Below are positions 38,675 to 51,400 of a DNA stretch of 64,000 bases, piece by piece (position 1 is the first letter of the stretch; each line of letters starts with the position of its first letter). Origin of the DNA: Ficedula albicollis (lineage: Eukaryota; Chordata; Aves; Passeriformes; Muscicapidae); contig NC_021678.1 of NCBI RefSeq assembly GCF_000247815.1, positions 25,063,036 to 25,127,035 on the forward strand, given 5' to 3'. Made by a program: the position numbers and the translations under genes. The notes below the pieces were generated by a model that had not been told where the DNA came from, did no database searches, and worked only from the letters and a program-made list of their open reading frames with translations.

Positions 38675-39442
38675 ACAAATTAGAGAGATGGGCAATCACC
38701 AACTGTGTGATTTTTAACAAGGGCAAGTGCCAGATTCTGGGATGGGGCTGTGTGTATAGATTGGGGAACAAAAATTTGGGGACCAGCACTGTGGAAAAGG
38801 ACCTGAGGATCCTGGTTGATGGCAAGTTGAAGATGAGCCAGCAGTGCCCTGGCAGCCAGGAGGGCCAACCCTGCCCTGGGGGCATCAGGCACAGCATCCC
38901 AGGCAGGCAAGGGAGGGATTGTCCAGCTCTGCTCTGCTCTGGAAGTGCTGGGAGCAGGTTTGGGTGACACAATATAGAAAATACATTAAACTATTAGAGA
39001 ACATCTGAAGGAGGGCCACAAGGATGGTGAAGGGCCTTGAGGGGAAGCTGTGTGAGGAGTGGCTGAGGTCACTTGGGCTGCTCAGCCTGGAGAAGAGACA
39101 GAGGGGAGAACTCACTGCAGTTAAACTTCCTGGGAGGGGAAGGGCAGGGGCAGGCACTGATCTCTGCTCTCTCATGACCAGTGAACAGGGCTCAAGGAAA
39201 TGGCATGAAGCTGAGCCAGGGAATGTTTAGAAGAAAGTTCTTCACCCAGAGGGTGGTTGGGCACTGGAAGAGGCTCCCCAGGGAAGTGGTCACAGCACCA
39301 GCCTGACAGGGTTTGAGAAGTGTTTGGACAGTGCTCTCAAGGCACAGGGTGTGACTCTTGAGGTGTCCTGTGCAGAGCCAGGAGCTGGAGTCTATGATCC
39401 TGAGGGGACCCTTCCAACTCAGTGAATTCTATGATTCTGTGA
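38675..39442 (+). mobile_element. CR1 LINE 3' fragment, + orientation
   Basis: Successive CR1 landmarks run in order: ACAAATTAGAGAGATGGGC, AAGGACCTGAGGATCCTGG near 38798, GGAGGGCCACAAGGATGGTG near 39011, GCTGCTCAGCCTGGAGAAG near 39078, and TCTTCACCCAGAGGGTGG near 39239. It ends with CCTTCCAACTCAGTGAATTC and TATGATTCTGTGAA. The copy is 5'-truncated with small deletions and no intact frame. Confidence 0.92.
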
Positions 39443-40291
39443 ATAGCTGTCCAGTGGTCAGTAACTCAGGATAAGCAGCCTGATACTCTGGATGGATACA
39501 CTGAGGGCCATCCTCAGCAATGAGGTGTTTCTGCCATAAAAGACTGGGTGGTGATGGTGTTTCTGGTGGGTTTTGCTGCTGGTAGACCCCGTGGTTGATC
39601 CTGCTGTGGTGAGGTGTGAAGGGAGAATGAATGTCCCAAAGACTGCTTTGGTACTGTTCTGGTGTTGGAATATCCTCTCCCCTCTATTCTGCAGCTCCCA
39701 CCCAGCTCTCATGGTGTGGATAAGTGTCAGAAGAATGGGATTCATAACCCTGGGAGATCTTATCCTTTCGGTGGCTATCTTGAAATTTTGCATTATACGA
39801 AGCAAATGCCCATCTTCACAAGGCACCAACAGGCCCCATGTGCCCAGCTCTGGTGGGGTGTGCAAGGGCTGGATGGAGCAAGGGATGAGCTCTGTCCTCC
39901 CTCCCCAGATTGCTTTCCCTGCAGCCCCAGCCAGCAGCAGAGCTGGGATGGGGATGCTCATGCCCAGGGCTGTGTGCTCTGCTCCTGCACGGGAACAGAT
40001 GCCTGCAGTTTCCAGAGCTGTCACTCATGCACCCTTCATAAGCACTAAAATTCAAATCAGCTGATATCAAGGGAAATTACATGCCAGCATTGCTTGTCTG
40101 ATCAAGAGCTTCACCTTGTGCTCTTGAGGGATGTGTCTTGTAATTTACTTCAGGCTGAGGGATAACTGATTTTTTTTTCTTTCCTATCTTCTTTAGTGCA
40201 AGCTGGCAGCCAACTCCAGAGCCCTCTGCCCCCCACTGCCTCTCCCCTGCCTGCTCTCCTCACTGGCAGCCTGCAGATTTCTGCTGGGCTT
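39443..40291. other. Intergenic, nothing recognised
   Basis: G+C-rich unique sequence. Several overlapping frames of 130-190 codons occur on both strands, but none resembles a known protein and their overlap in multiple frames suggests stop-poor composition. Confidence 0.5.
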
Positions 40292-40453
40292 TGATCAGGT
40301 TTTGCAGCTGAGACCTTCCTTTTTTCACTTTCTTTTATTCCATGTGCAGCCAGTTCTGGTTTCCCCAGCACTTGATCAGGTTTTGCAGCTGAGACCTTCC
40401 TTTCTTCACTTTCTTTTATTCCATGTGCAACCAGTTCTGGTTTCCCCAGCATC
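40292..40453 (+). repeat. Two-copy tandem duplication, 81-bp unit
   Basis: Units at 40292-40372 and 40373-40453 begin TGATCAGGTTTTGCAGCTGA. They differ by a few substitutions (TTTTTTCAC/TTTCTTCAC and GCAGCC/GCAACC). Confidence 0.94.
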
Positions 40454-40703
40454 ATCCTGTATCCCTGGGCTGCACCTACTTTGCCCCTGGCTGCCTCTAG
40501 TCCCTGAGCCCAGGGTCTGCCTGGGGGAAGAGTGATGGTGTTCACTGCTGCACCCCAGGAATGGCCTCTGCCTTTATCCAGCCATCTGCCCTGCCTGGGT
40601 TGGAGATGAATTTTAGAGAAGAAGCAAAGCATGGTGCAGTGACCATCTTTGGTGCTCTGTGAGCACCATGGGCAAGACAGGTCACTGAGATATTTTCTTC
40701 TTC

Positions 40704-40781
40704 TTTTTTTTTTTTTTTTTTGGAGTTGAGGATGGGAACTTTTTTTTTTTTTTTTTTTTTTTTGGAGTTGAGGATGGGAAC
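40704..40781 (+). repeat. Duplicated poly-T plus 18-bp unit
   Basis: T18 followed by GGAGTTGAGGATGGGAAC (40704-40739), then T24 followed by the identical 18-mer (40740-40781). On the - strand this reads as two copies of an 18-mer, each followed by a poly-A run. Confidence 0.92.
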
Positions 40782-41764
40782 TTGAGACTTTTCGTGATAT
40801 ATATTAAACTAAATTCACCTGAGCACAGCACAAAGGAGCATTGGGGTCTGCGATACAGTCCTGCCTCCTGATACCAGATAAAACAGCTTTCTCCTGCTCT
40901 GGTGACACTGTAACCTGCCCAATTCCCTCCTGCCACCTGTGCCCCCAGCCTGGTGCATGCATGGACAAATTCCCCCATGTGAACTGGGCAGGGTTGCTGT
41001 GCCACTTTGCAGAGCGCCCCTCTCCTGCCCTCTTCCCCAACTCAGCAGGACAGGCCAGATGTGCTGAGAAGCCAGTGGAGTTTAGTTAAGCCTACCATGA
41101 AGTGGAGTGTGGGGAAAGTCTACCTCTAGGGTTGGGATAGTGCAGGGCAGCCTTAGGAAACCACCTTGGACAGATGACTGATGGGAAGCCAGCAGTCAGC
41201 AATCCTAGGGGGAAAAAAACACCCCTTTGGTGGCTTTTATTTGAGTCTAGGAAAACCTGTAAGACTGGGATTGCTGCCCAATGCTTCCACGAGGAAATGC
41301 CTACATTTAAAGCACAGTCCATTCAGTGAGGTGCTGCAGGCAGGAACAGAGAAGCAGGAGCAGATCCTCAGGGTGGATGAGAGGCTGAAGTGTTCTCTCC
41401 AACTTGACTGTGTGGTATCTTCACACCTCTTCTCTCTGAGCACCTCCAAGGAAGAGAAAGGCAACAAGGCTTCACATCTTCCTTGGTTTTGTGTTGGACT
41501 CAAGCTGAGGGAGAAGGGGATTTGGAATAAAGTTGTTGTGTTAATTGCTGCTGGGAGAAAGGCTCTAGCCTAGCATCAGACATGGTGAGGTCTGTAACAG
41601 CATTGCACCTTTCTCTAGCACATTCCAAGGAGAGAGGCCAGAACCAACCACATTAAAACAAGCCTAGTCAGAGAAAGCACCACATCTCAAACAGGCAGCT
41701 GGAAGCACAAGGTGTTTCTTCCCTATGGCAGAGTCCCTCAGAGAAGTGTTTCAGGTGTGCAGGA
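40782..41764. other. Intergenic, nothing recognised
   Basis: Unique-looking sequence of mixed composition. I can support no gene or repeat here. Confidence 0.5.
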
Positions 41765-41822
41765 CCAATCACCATCCCAATTATCTCCCATCTCCAATCA
41801 TCATCCCAATTATCTCCCATCT
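41765..41822 (+). repeat. Two-copy tandem duplication, 29-bp unit
   Basis: Units at 41765-41793 and 41794-41822 contain CATCCCAATTATCTCCCATC and differ by one base. Confidence 0.92.
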
Positions 41823-44800
41823 GCTGGCCCAGCAGTGATGAGGACAGGCCCCCAGCCCTGAGGCACAGACAGGGCAGTGCAGTGAGGCTGGGACATGCTT
41901 TGCAGGCAGAACCCGAGCCAGGTCCCCCCTACCAAGCATCCTGGCTCCAGGCATTTTTCCTCTTTGATTTGTCATGAGAAGAACCCAGTTTCAACACCGA
42001 GCCTTGGGCAACCCCTTGCTGGATTAGAATATTACAAGCACAGCTACCAAGAAGTTTTTCCAAGTCCCTGTTTTCCCTCTGGAATCAGCCCAGCAAAAGC
42101 CACGTCTAGGTGAGATGCTTCATCCCTTTTTTGATTTTTTTTCATCTAATACCCTTGTCAAATACTTGCAGGCAGCTGCAGCTCAAATCATCCTGTGCTT
42201 TTCTTGTGATTGCTTTGCCTGGTATCATGGTGAGCATTCATATCAAGTGAGTGCACGATAGATGGTTAGATTTATGCTTTATGTTGTGATCTGGGGATAT
42301 AAATGTATTTAAGTGACTTATTCAGCTTAAAAACCAGCACTGTTTGCTCCTCTCTCATCAGCATTACAGACAGAGAAAGATAAAATAGCAGAGGTAATTG
42401 TGGCAATGGAGTGTCACTGACAAACAATATAAGCACAAACCCCATTTTTGGAGACAGATTGAGTACAACTCCTCTGTAATTTTTCTAGAATTAGTTTTAG
42501 AGTGGGACAGACTGTAAGCCCCTTGGGGAGAAGGGCATCATGGAAGATGGGAAGGACTGGGGCCATAAGAAAACATCAGGACTTTGACAAGTTTATTGCT
42601 TATTTAAAGAAAAAGAAGAAAGGGAGAAAAAAGAGATTAAAAGTAAAAGACCTGGCAATCCTAGAAACATGAGCTATTTTCCAGGGAAACTGCTCCCAGA
42701 ACTAGAGCAGAGTTGAGTGGGTGCAGTGGGGATTACTGGGTCACAGGATTGTAACCACAGCTCAGGGCTCTGCCTCAATCACTGTGGTGCATTTATGGCC
42801 CTCTTATGCCATCCCCCTCCTTTAAACCTAATTTACTGTGCAGATTAGTTACCAAAGCCCCTTTGGCACTGCCTTCCTGGGCTTCCCTGCTTTTCTTGCA
42901 GAGTTTAGGGGTGGCAGAAGCTGTTCCTCCTCTGCAAGGACTTGTTTCCAGGCTGGTGTCTGGGCTGTCTGTCTTTGGCTGCCTTTAGGGACTCTGCTGC
43001 TCCTTCCCTAGAGCTGGGGCAGCTTAGTTCCCCAAGCCATTTCCTTGGATGGTGAGCACCATGTGGGAGAAGTTCCCAGGGTTTGGTGGGGAGTTTTTCT
43101 AAAGGCCCAGTGTGTTTCCAGGTGCTGGGAGGTGGAGGGAATGCATGGAGCCAGGCTGTGCACAAGCAACAATCCCCCCTCCAAATAGTGTCAGTTGGGG
43201 AAATTGAAATAAGGAATGAGAAGGAAAGGTGCAGTGAGTCTTTCTGGCACAGAGACTGAGCATGAGGGAGCAAACATTTCTGCATTGTGATGTGTGGTAG
43301 CTTTTGACAACTGGATGACATTTTGGCTTGCTTGGTGAGCAGGGGATAGAGAGAGACTAATGAGGAACTGGAATAATTTGGGATGCAAAGCTAGAGACTC
43401 CTGGGAGACACAAGAGGAACATATGCATAATCTTAACATCTTTCTTTGTCCCAGATCCCCAAGTCTCCTTTCTGAGAACTTCACAAACTCTTCCTCTGAA
43501 TGCTGCAACAACAGCCTCCTCTCCCCCCCTCCCCTTCCTGCTTCTGTAGTGCAGCAGCTTTGGGTTTTGGGAGGGGCTCTGCTCCTCTGCTTCCTTGCTG
43601 CTTGTCCAGCTCAGCTGGAGAGGAGGCAGGATCGTGCCTGTGGCACAGCCCAGTGCCTGATCTGTGTCCAGCCATGTGTGGGAGCTGTGTGGAGCCAGGG
43701 CCAGCTCTGCCTTGGTCTGTGGGGTCTGCTGTGATCAGCTGGGCTGCTCTTGGCTGATCCTGGACCCTTCTGGAGCCACTCATGGTGGTGCTGGAAGGGT
43801 GCTGCCTGTGCAGGATGCTCTGGTCACTATTCCACCAGGTCCTGAGCAGCTCAGCTGGAACCACGAGGGCTGACCTCTGCTTGCAGGAGGCTGTTGCCAT
43901 TGCTGGGTGGGCAGGTGGTGCAGTATGACTGCTCCTAGCTTATCCCTGAGCTTATGTAAAGCTTTGCTTAGTACAGCCACCCTTAGGTGGGGAGATCTGT
44001 GTGCCTGTACCTGTGCAACAGCTGAATTTGATGGCAGTGTTGTCAGTAGGATGTTATAAGGACAGGTGGATGGTGGCAGGTGGAGCCCTGGAATGCCTCA
44101 CATGTCTTGGGCTGATGCCTGCAAGCACAGAGCCTGCAGCCCTGCTCAGGCACTGCCAGAGCCTTCCCACCCCCCATCTGTTTTCTTGTCAGAGCTTTTC
44201 TGGGGCTTTAATGAAGGTTTGGTGCAAGATGCCACTGCCTGACAAACTGGTGAAGAGTGTTTCCAGTACAAAACTGGGTTCCTTATTTGTAGTGCAATGT
44301 GAGAGTGTAATGATTGCATTCCACGTGGGAAAATTAAGCTGGGATCTTTGTTGGGGGAGAAGGAGAAGGGGGAATGAGGAGCACAGCAGGTGTAGTGCAG
44401 TGGGGAACATTAGAGCATCTTTCCTTTGTGCTGGGGCTGCAAAGCCTTATGCCATGTGTGAGGTACTTGCCAAATGTTCAGCTAAGAGTGGCCTGACTTG
44501 CAAGGACCTCAACGTCTCAAAGACTTAAAATGATGCTCAGGAGAGCATGTGCTATGGACAGTGAATAGAGAATCATGGGCAGTGGCTGAGCCACCAGGAC
44601 AGAGTTTCCTGGGCTCTGACGTGCCCAGATGAGCTCTAAAGTCTCTGCTTTTAGAGCTGGGTGAGAAGAACACCATTGCCCCCCTCTGTGAGGGCACCAG
44701 GTGCTGGTGAGGGCTCTGCCTGACAGGATTTCTGTGCACAGCACCTCCATCCCACATGGCCCTTTGCTGAGTTGTCCTTACTCCTCTGTGCCAGGAACCT

Positions 44801-47800
44801 CTCTGCCCTGTAAAGGAGCTGAGATGGGACTTTAAATACTGGAGCATCCTCCTGGATCTGCTTTATCATTCTGGGGCAGATTCACTGCTTTGGAGGCCTC
44901 TGCAGGTAGGATTGAGTTTGATTTCTTGCACCACTTGTCTTTATCACTGTTACACAAATGCTGTGATCCTCTCCTAGAGTGTCCTCTCTCCATCTTTCAT
45001 TGCAAGTGGCACTACATGTAGCCAGATATTATGGTATGGGAAATAACAGAGGAGTTGATTCTTGAGGTGAACAGCATCACTTTTTTATCATTAGAGAAAG
45101 GACACTAGTGAGTCCTAAACATATTTCCCTGATTCTTGCCTGGGGATCAGTGATGACAACAGGAGACCTCAAGGCACCCAGGACCACATTACTCTTGGGT
45201 GAGAAATGACTGTTCCATGTTGCTGCTGACAGGATTTCTCCTCCATGACTGCTCGGGCAGGGGCACAACACACATTTACTCTGAAAGTCACTTTTCTTAA
45301 TTTAACTGAAAGTGTGTCAAGAATGCAAGGAAAACAGCCCAGCTATGCCAACATGCTGCTCCTCAGCAATGCTGTGTGTTTAGGATAGGAAAGCTCTGAT
45401 TTACAGAGCTAAAGATATATTTTCCCATCTTCTTCCTAATTTTTATTTTATTTTGTTGCCTTTTTGCAATTATCCCCTCTAGGGTTATTATTTTTCTGTA
45501 ATGTCTAAATCATTTTTAGAGGCAAAGTCATCACTGTTTGGGAACTATGAGTAGGTTTTATTTTTATTATTTTTTTTAATACAGCAGTCATAAGCAATTT
45601 TAAAGCATGCTTTACTATATAAAATGATCTTCCCTTATGGTTTGATGCTGATGCTGCAGTCTGATTTATTGAGGAGGAATGTAGCAAATGACATAAATAC
45701 TCAGAAGATAATTGTGTTGGTGATGGACCTGTGCACAGCACATATTTAAAAGACAGGATGCCTCACATTGTCTGCTGCCAAGATTCCCAGGAGTGTACAG
45801 CACAGGGGTAACTGCACCAGCATGCAGGGGTTGAGATCTTCCAGCCTGGGTTTGGGTGCTTGAAACAAGCTCAGCCTGGCAGCAGTTTTAAAGGAGATGC
45901 CAAAAAGTATTTGGATGATGTCTGCTGAGGCAGATCCCAATGGGCTGTGTGGGTGGCTGTAAGGGTGGCTCAGGCCCAGATGTGGAGGGTTCAGTGAAAG
46001 AGAGGGAAGGGCACAGCTGTGGGAGCATGCAGGAGCAGCAGCAGGAGCCAGGGCTGCAGGACCAGCTCTGCACTGGGGTACAGAGGGGCCCTGAGCTTGG
46101 TCCCCACCTCCTCCTCCTCTTCTGCCTTCTGCTGCCTCCCATGCAGACACCACCCCAGCAAATGTTGTGGTGGGCTGAGCTGCTGCATCATCATTAACAT
46201 CTGATTTGTGGGGAGATAAATGTGGCTGGCAGCAGTTATCATCTGTGCTAAAAGTAAGCACAGATTTTTAGCCAATACTGTAATTGTTGTACCTGCATGC
46301 AGTGCAAGTCGTGGTGGAAGCCCTGCTGTCAGTGGCTGCATGCACCCCTCTGCTCTCACTGTAAGGGTAGGGAGGCTGGTTCTATTTCTTCCTTTTGGAG
46401 CAGGACTCACACCCTTGTTTTCTGGTTTTAATATACACCAAAATATATTGTGTGGAAACTGCAGGTTTGAGGGGAAGGGAGAAAATGAGATGGTGAGAGG
46501 TGGGGGAGGAGAGGGCAGGGTGTAAGAGAGCAAGGAGGAGCAGCAGAGAAAGAGATGTGATGATGAGGTATTAAAGCAGCAGGAAGGTGGCTTTGTGCCT
46601 TTGTAGTGTGACTGGAGAGGCTGAAGTGTGACTGTAGTGTGACCACAGAGTACTGCTGCAGGAGGATGAACGTCACTGCCCTGCCAGGCAGGGCTGGGGG
46701 CTGCCTGTGCACCAGCTCTTAAGGATTTCCTTGTGTCAGGTGCTCTGGCCAGGGGTGGGCTTGGAGGTCCATCCCTGCTGAGTCGTTTTTTGGGAGGTTT
46801 CTGCAAGCCTCTCTCAAATTGAAAGTTATTTTATTATTCTTTTTTTTCCTACTGGTGGATGAAACGCAGACTGGTGGTGGACGTGATGGTGACATGTTTG
46901 AAGTTTCCATTAAACCTCTTTGGTCTGGAAATCAAGAGTGCAGGCTCCTCTCTCCGTCTGAGCTCAATAGCTCGGAGTGGGGCAAAATGCACTGAGGTAA
47001 ATTAGAAGAGTTTGAGTGATTGCACAGAGCTTAGCATCTCCAGTCTCAGATTCCTGCTGCTCCAGCATCCCCAGAGAGCCCCAGTGCAGGGGAGGAGCTG
47101 ACCTCTTCCAAGAACTGCAGTCCTGCAGCTCTGCTGGCTCTCCCCTCTGATAGCCAGAGGAGCATCCAGGCACTGCACTGAATATCCTTGGAGCTTTGTT
47201 TGTCTCAGTCCTGTCTCCTTCAGCTTCTCTGGTGTGATGAATTCAGCAGAATTAGCCTTCTCTGCCTCTGCCCCAACCCTGTGCATCCCTTGCGTGGAAT
47301 ATCTGTGCAAGGAATTGCACCTGCTGCTGACATAACCCTGGGAAAAATCTGTTTCATAGCTAAATGCCACATTAGAAAAACAATTATGAGTGTTTTGAGG
47401 ACTTCTTCATTGGAAACAGTGAATTTGCATAGGGCAGTAATGGACACTTTTACTGCCTTTGTAGAGGATTTTGGTTGTAATTTTTCAGACCCCTACACTA
47501 TGATGAGGGGCAGGACTATTAGAACAGAAAGATGAATTCTTGGCTGTCTCCCTGTGAGGTACTTCAGGTTCAGTACAAACTGTCTAAGTAATGGGATACC
47601 TCACACAGCTGCTTCATTTTCCTGACTCCCAATGAGTTGAGACAGCAAATACCTCACCGACCGTGGAGGCTGTGGCAGTCTCATGCAACAGATCTAAGGA
47701 TGATTAATCCTGAGAAATAGCTTGGCCATTTATCTAGCTCAGGTTCCAGTTGCTGTATTGGGCTGTCTGGGCTGTGCAAAATGTAGAGCACAGGAAGTGC

Positions 47801-48000
47801 AGGCAGGGCAGGATGCTGCTGCTGGTGTCAGCTCCTCTCAGCAGACTTGCACTGGTGTGAACTCCGGAGCAGAAGGATGCTGATGAGGGTGCTGTAGTGT
47901 AAGGGGTGGACATCCTGCCCAGTGTCCTGTCTGAGTCAGAAAATCTCCAGGAGCTGGGGCAAATGGTGGGGAGCAGCCTTGTGCCACCCATGGGGGAGCT
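41823..48000. other. Intergenic, about 6.2 kb, no gene recognised
   Basis: No exon with convincing splice sites and protein similarity was found. A stretch at 42200-42480 and another at 46140-46300 are rich in homeodomain- and GATA-like motifs and read like conserved non-coding DNA, but this is impression only. A run of overlapping open frames on the - strand at 45750-46800 is stop-poor because the + strand is purine-rich. Confidence 0.5.
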
Positions 48001-48172
48001 ATCCATCCATCCATCCATCCATCCATCCATCCATCCATCCATCCATCCATCCATCCATCCATCCATCCATCCATCCATCCATCCATCCATCCATCCATCC
48101 ATCCATCCATCCATCCATCCATCCATCCATCCATCCATCCATCCATCCATCCATCCATCCATCCATCCATCC
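48001..48172 (+). repeat. Perfect (ATCC)43 microsatellite
   Basis: 172 bases of uninterrupted ATCC, 43 units. It is open in all three frames on both strands, giving chance SIHP or WMDG peptide repeats that are not genes. Confidence 0.99.
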
Positions 48173-48173
48173 G

Positions 48174-48373
48174 ACAAACAGTGCCAAGGTGTGTCAACAC
48201 ACCACTGTTCAGATCTTCCAAATGCCTCATTCAGTTCAAGGGGATTATTTAGCCCCTACCAGACTGAACTAAAACAAACAGTGCCAAGGTGTGTCAACAC
48301 ACCACTGTTCAGATCTTCCAAATGCCTCATTCAGCTCAAGGGGATTATTTAGCCCCTACCAGACTGAAGTAAA
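48174..48373 (+). repeat. Two-copy tandem duplication, exactly 100-bp unit
   Basis: Units at 48174-48273 and 48274-48373 begin ACAAACAGTGCCAAGGTGTG. They differ by T/C (CAGTTC/CAGCTC) and C/G near the end. They directly follow the ATCC array. Confidence 0.95.
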
Positions 48374-48496
48374 ACCTGTAGTGCTCTGTTCTGTTTTCTT
48401 CTTCTTCTGCTGCAGCTGGGCTGTCCTTTCCCGACCTGTAGTGCTCTGTTCTGTTTTCTTCTTCTCCTTCTGCTGCAGCTGGGCTGTCCTTTCTCA
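48374..48496 (+). repeat. Two-copy tandem duplication, 60-bp unit
   Basis: Units at 48374-48433 and 48434-48496 begin ACCTGTAGTGCTCTGTTCTG. The second has a three-base insertion in the CTT run. The unit starts exactly where the preceding 100-bp duplication ends. Confidence 0.94.
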
Positions 48497-51400
48497 TGTC
48501 CTGCCCTTGCATGTCCACCTGGAAGCATGATTTGGATAGAGGGGATGGAGAGTGCTTTCTAAACAAAGCACTCTGAGCCCAGGAAGAGCCTGAGCTTTAT
48601 CCTGAGGCTGCTGTGCACAGGTTGGGTGAACTGGTCACTGCAGCTGTGGCAGGATCCTGCTTTGCCCAGCATGGTAAAAAGGTTGCAACACAGGAGATGC
48701 TCAGTGCCTGGCTGTGGCTGCTGTGGAGATGGCACATCCTGGAGAATAGCTCATGGAAGGCTGCAGGAGCATCCAGGGCTGCAGCAGGAGTGAGACACAC
48801 TCAGACATGACTTGTGCTGTCCCCAGATGCTCCAGGCTCTTCCCCCTCTGGTTACACTGTGCTCAAGCAGAGGTGACTGATGCCATGGCAGATCTGCCTT
48901 TCTCCACACTCAGAGCAGGTGCTGGTCCCTCTGCTCCTGAGGGGTCAGTGCCTGTGGGGCTGTTTTTGGTGTTAAAGCTGACAGGGGAGTGCTGCAGTCA
49001 GGAATGGCTGAGAAGGGATGTGTGCTGGGAAGGAAAACACTGGGAAAGAAAAGCTCCAGTGCACGGCTGCTGTTCCCTGGGTCCCAGGCTGCTCCCTGCT
49101 GCCTTGCAGTGCAGGGATGTGCCCTCAGCTCCTTGCACTGAGCTCAGCCCTGAGTGCTCAGAGGATGCTCCCTTCTGTGCCCTGCTGGGAGCAGAGCTCA
49201 CTCCCAGAGGGTCCTGCCTGCTCCTGCCTTTATTCTCTCACAGACCTTGGAGGGGAGCTGCTGACAGATTCACACTGAGCTGCTAGAGCAAATGACTTCG
49301 CCAGGACCTTGCCCTTTACTTTGATTTCCTCCACCTGAAAAGTCTGGGTAGAGGTTACTGAGGCTCCTGTTTTGATCTATTGTGCCAATTTTTCTGCTCA
49401 TAATTACTGTTTCTGTGATATGACTCCATAGAGAAAGCAGAACCACTCCTCTGCTTCCTTCTGCAACCAACTGAAAGCAGCCAAATGCCTCCCTCTAACT
49501 AGAGATTAGTTTATTCTAGGTACTTGTGGGAGGCTTGTAAGCTTCTGAAGAGCCCCACAGATGTTTGTGTGCTCTTAGAGATGGGGAAAGCTTAAAGGGG
49601 AACAAGAGTCAGGGAAAGCAAGGCATAAAACAGAGCAACCTCAGAGGTGGGAAAATTGTGGAGAGGAGGTTGTGCCGTGGCTATGTGCTGGAGTATGGAG
49701 AAGGACAAAGCTACTTTTTCCACAGACTGACACTGTTGCTCCATCACTGCCTGAGCTGGAAGATCCCACAGAAATTATTTGGGTGTTGACAGGAACTAAT
49801 TGTGCTCTTTTTCTCACCAGTCCACCTAATCATCTCCATGGATGTTTCTGCAGCCTCTCCCCTTCCCTTTTAAAATTAAGGCTATTGTTTTATCCTGTTG
49901 GGGAGCTGCCACTAAAGGAAGCAATGTTGGAGGCATATAAACTTTTCTCAGTCACTTTCTAACTTAAAAACACAGACAGTCTTTATGAATGAAAAAGAAA
50001 ATTCAAAGAAATTTTGAATGCTATCACAGCTGGTTGGGAGTTTTCTAACTAAATTCATTTTGGCAGAATGTGTCAGCTTGTTGAAACTTAAACTCCTCAA
50101 GTGCTTATTTTAACAAAACTTGCAACAGCGAGGGGCTCTCAGCTCCATGACAAAATTTCTGGCTAGAAATGGGGAAAAGGAGTGAGAGCAGCTAATGCCT
50201 TGGTGCTGGAGTGTTTGCTGCTGGGGGATGTCCTGGCCAGACAAGGCTTTGTGACACTGGGTGCCTTGAGGAACTGGGGGTGGTGGGAAGGGAATGTCCC
50301 CCTCAGCTGCCATCGAGCCTCAGTGCTGTCTCATGACTTTGTCTCTTCCCTACAGTGTCTGCAGCGCTGTTCTGTGATGTAAAGCTGCAGTGGGATGCAC
50401 AAGTTCCTGGAGTCCCCATGGATCTTGTGGGGGCAGCAATCTGTGGGTCACATGAAGCTGTTTCACAAAATGCCAGATCTATGAAAGAAAGGGTTTTTTT
50501 GTTTGTTTGTTGTTTTTTTTTATTTTTTTTTTTTTTTACAGCCAAACTACTTTCCCTCATGAAAGAGGAATGGAAAGGAGGCAGGGGGCAGCTACAGAGA
50601 GAATGCACCAGAAAGGCTGTTCTTTCATTTGGGTTAAAAGCAGAATTCTGTGCATTTCAGGCTATAAGCCCTGGTAAGTGCAGCTTTAGGCAGTCTGGCG
50701 GTCTGTGACAAGCACTAATTTTGAGAGATTGTTCCTTGCTGATGGACAATTATACACCAATCAGAGCAGGAATCTGAGCATGGCTAATGTAAATGGCCTG
50801 GCATTGTGCTATTTGGGAAGTAATGCTTTTGGATTTGTTAATGTTATATGGCTTTTACCCAGTACAATAAAAGTTCAAATGTTCTCCACAGGTTTCATTA
50901 TTTCTCAGATTTACTCAGTAAAGGCAGGAATGAAATACATAGGCACCAAGGTTGTTTACAGTTGCAGAAAATTGCAATTTTACTGCAGGTAACCACTCCT
51001 GTGCATGCCACCTGTAGTACTTGGAGGAAGGTAGGCTCTTGTCTGGGGCTTGTTCCTGATGGGTCTTGAACTGTTAAATCCTTGTGCTACTGAGTCCCAC
51101 AAACCAACAGGACCTGCTGATGGCTCAGAGCCCAAGGGACCTGCATCTCCAACAGGAAGCTCTCTGTGAACATGGTGTCCTTGGGGCTGTGGATGTGTCA
51201 TCATCAGATGGAAGCAGTAGGGTAGGTGGTAGGAAGAGAAAATATTGTGTCTGAGACACAACATTATTTTTCCTGCTAATGTACTATAGCAATGAGAGGT
51301 TCTAGACAAAGGTCAAACTGAGTTGTTTGGTGTCTGTCTGCCAGAGTTGAGAGCAGTTTTGACATTCAGACGTTGCACTTCTCTCACAGCAGCACTGCCC

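Noticed and set aside
38572..39230. Open frames of 68-131 codons on + and similar on -
   Set aside because: They fall on a CR1 fragment and the 51-bp duplication beside it and are remnants or shadows of the retroelement.
39458..40070. Open frames of 128-188 codons on both strands
   Set aside because: Mutually overlapping frames in G+C-rich sequence, with no protein similarity or splice context that I could support.
45991..46806. 271-codon open frame on the - strand, the longest in the window
   Set aside because: The + strand here is purine-rich and stop-poor in several frames; the predicted peptide is Pro/Ser/Leu low-complexity with no recognisable domain, and overlapping frames of similar length occur on both strands.
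47734..48352. Open frames encoding WMDG or SIHP peptide repeats
   Set aside because: They are translations of the perfect ATCC microsatellite, which has no stop in any frame.
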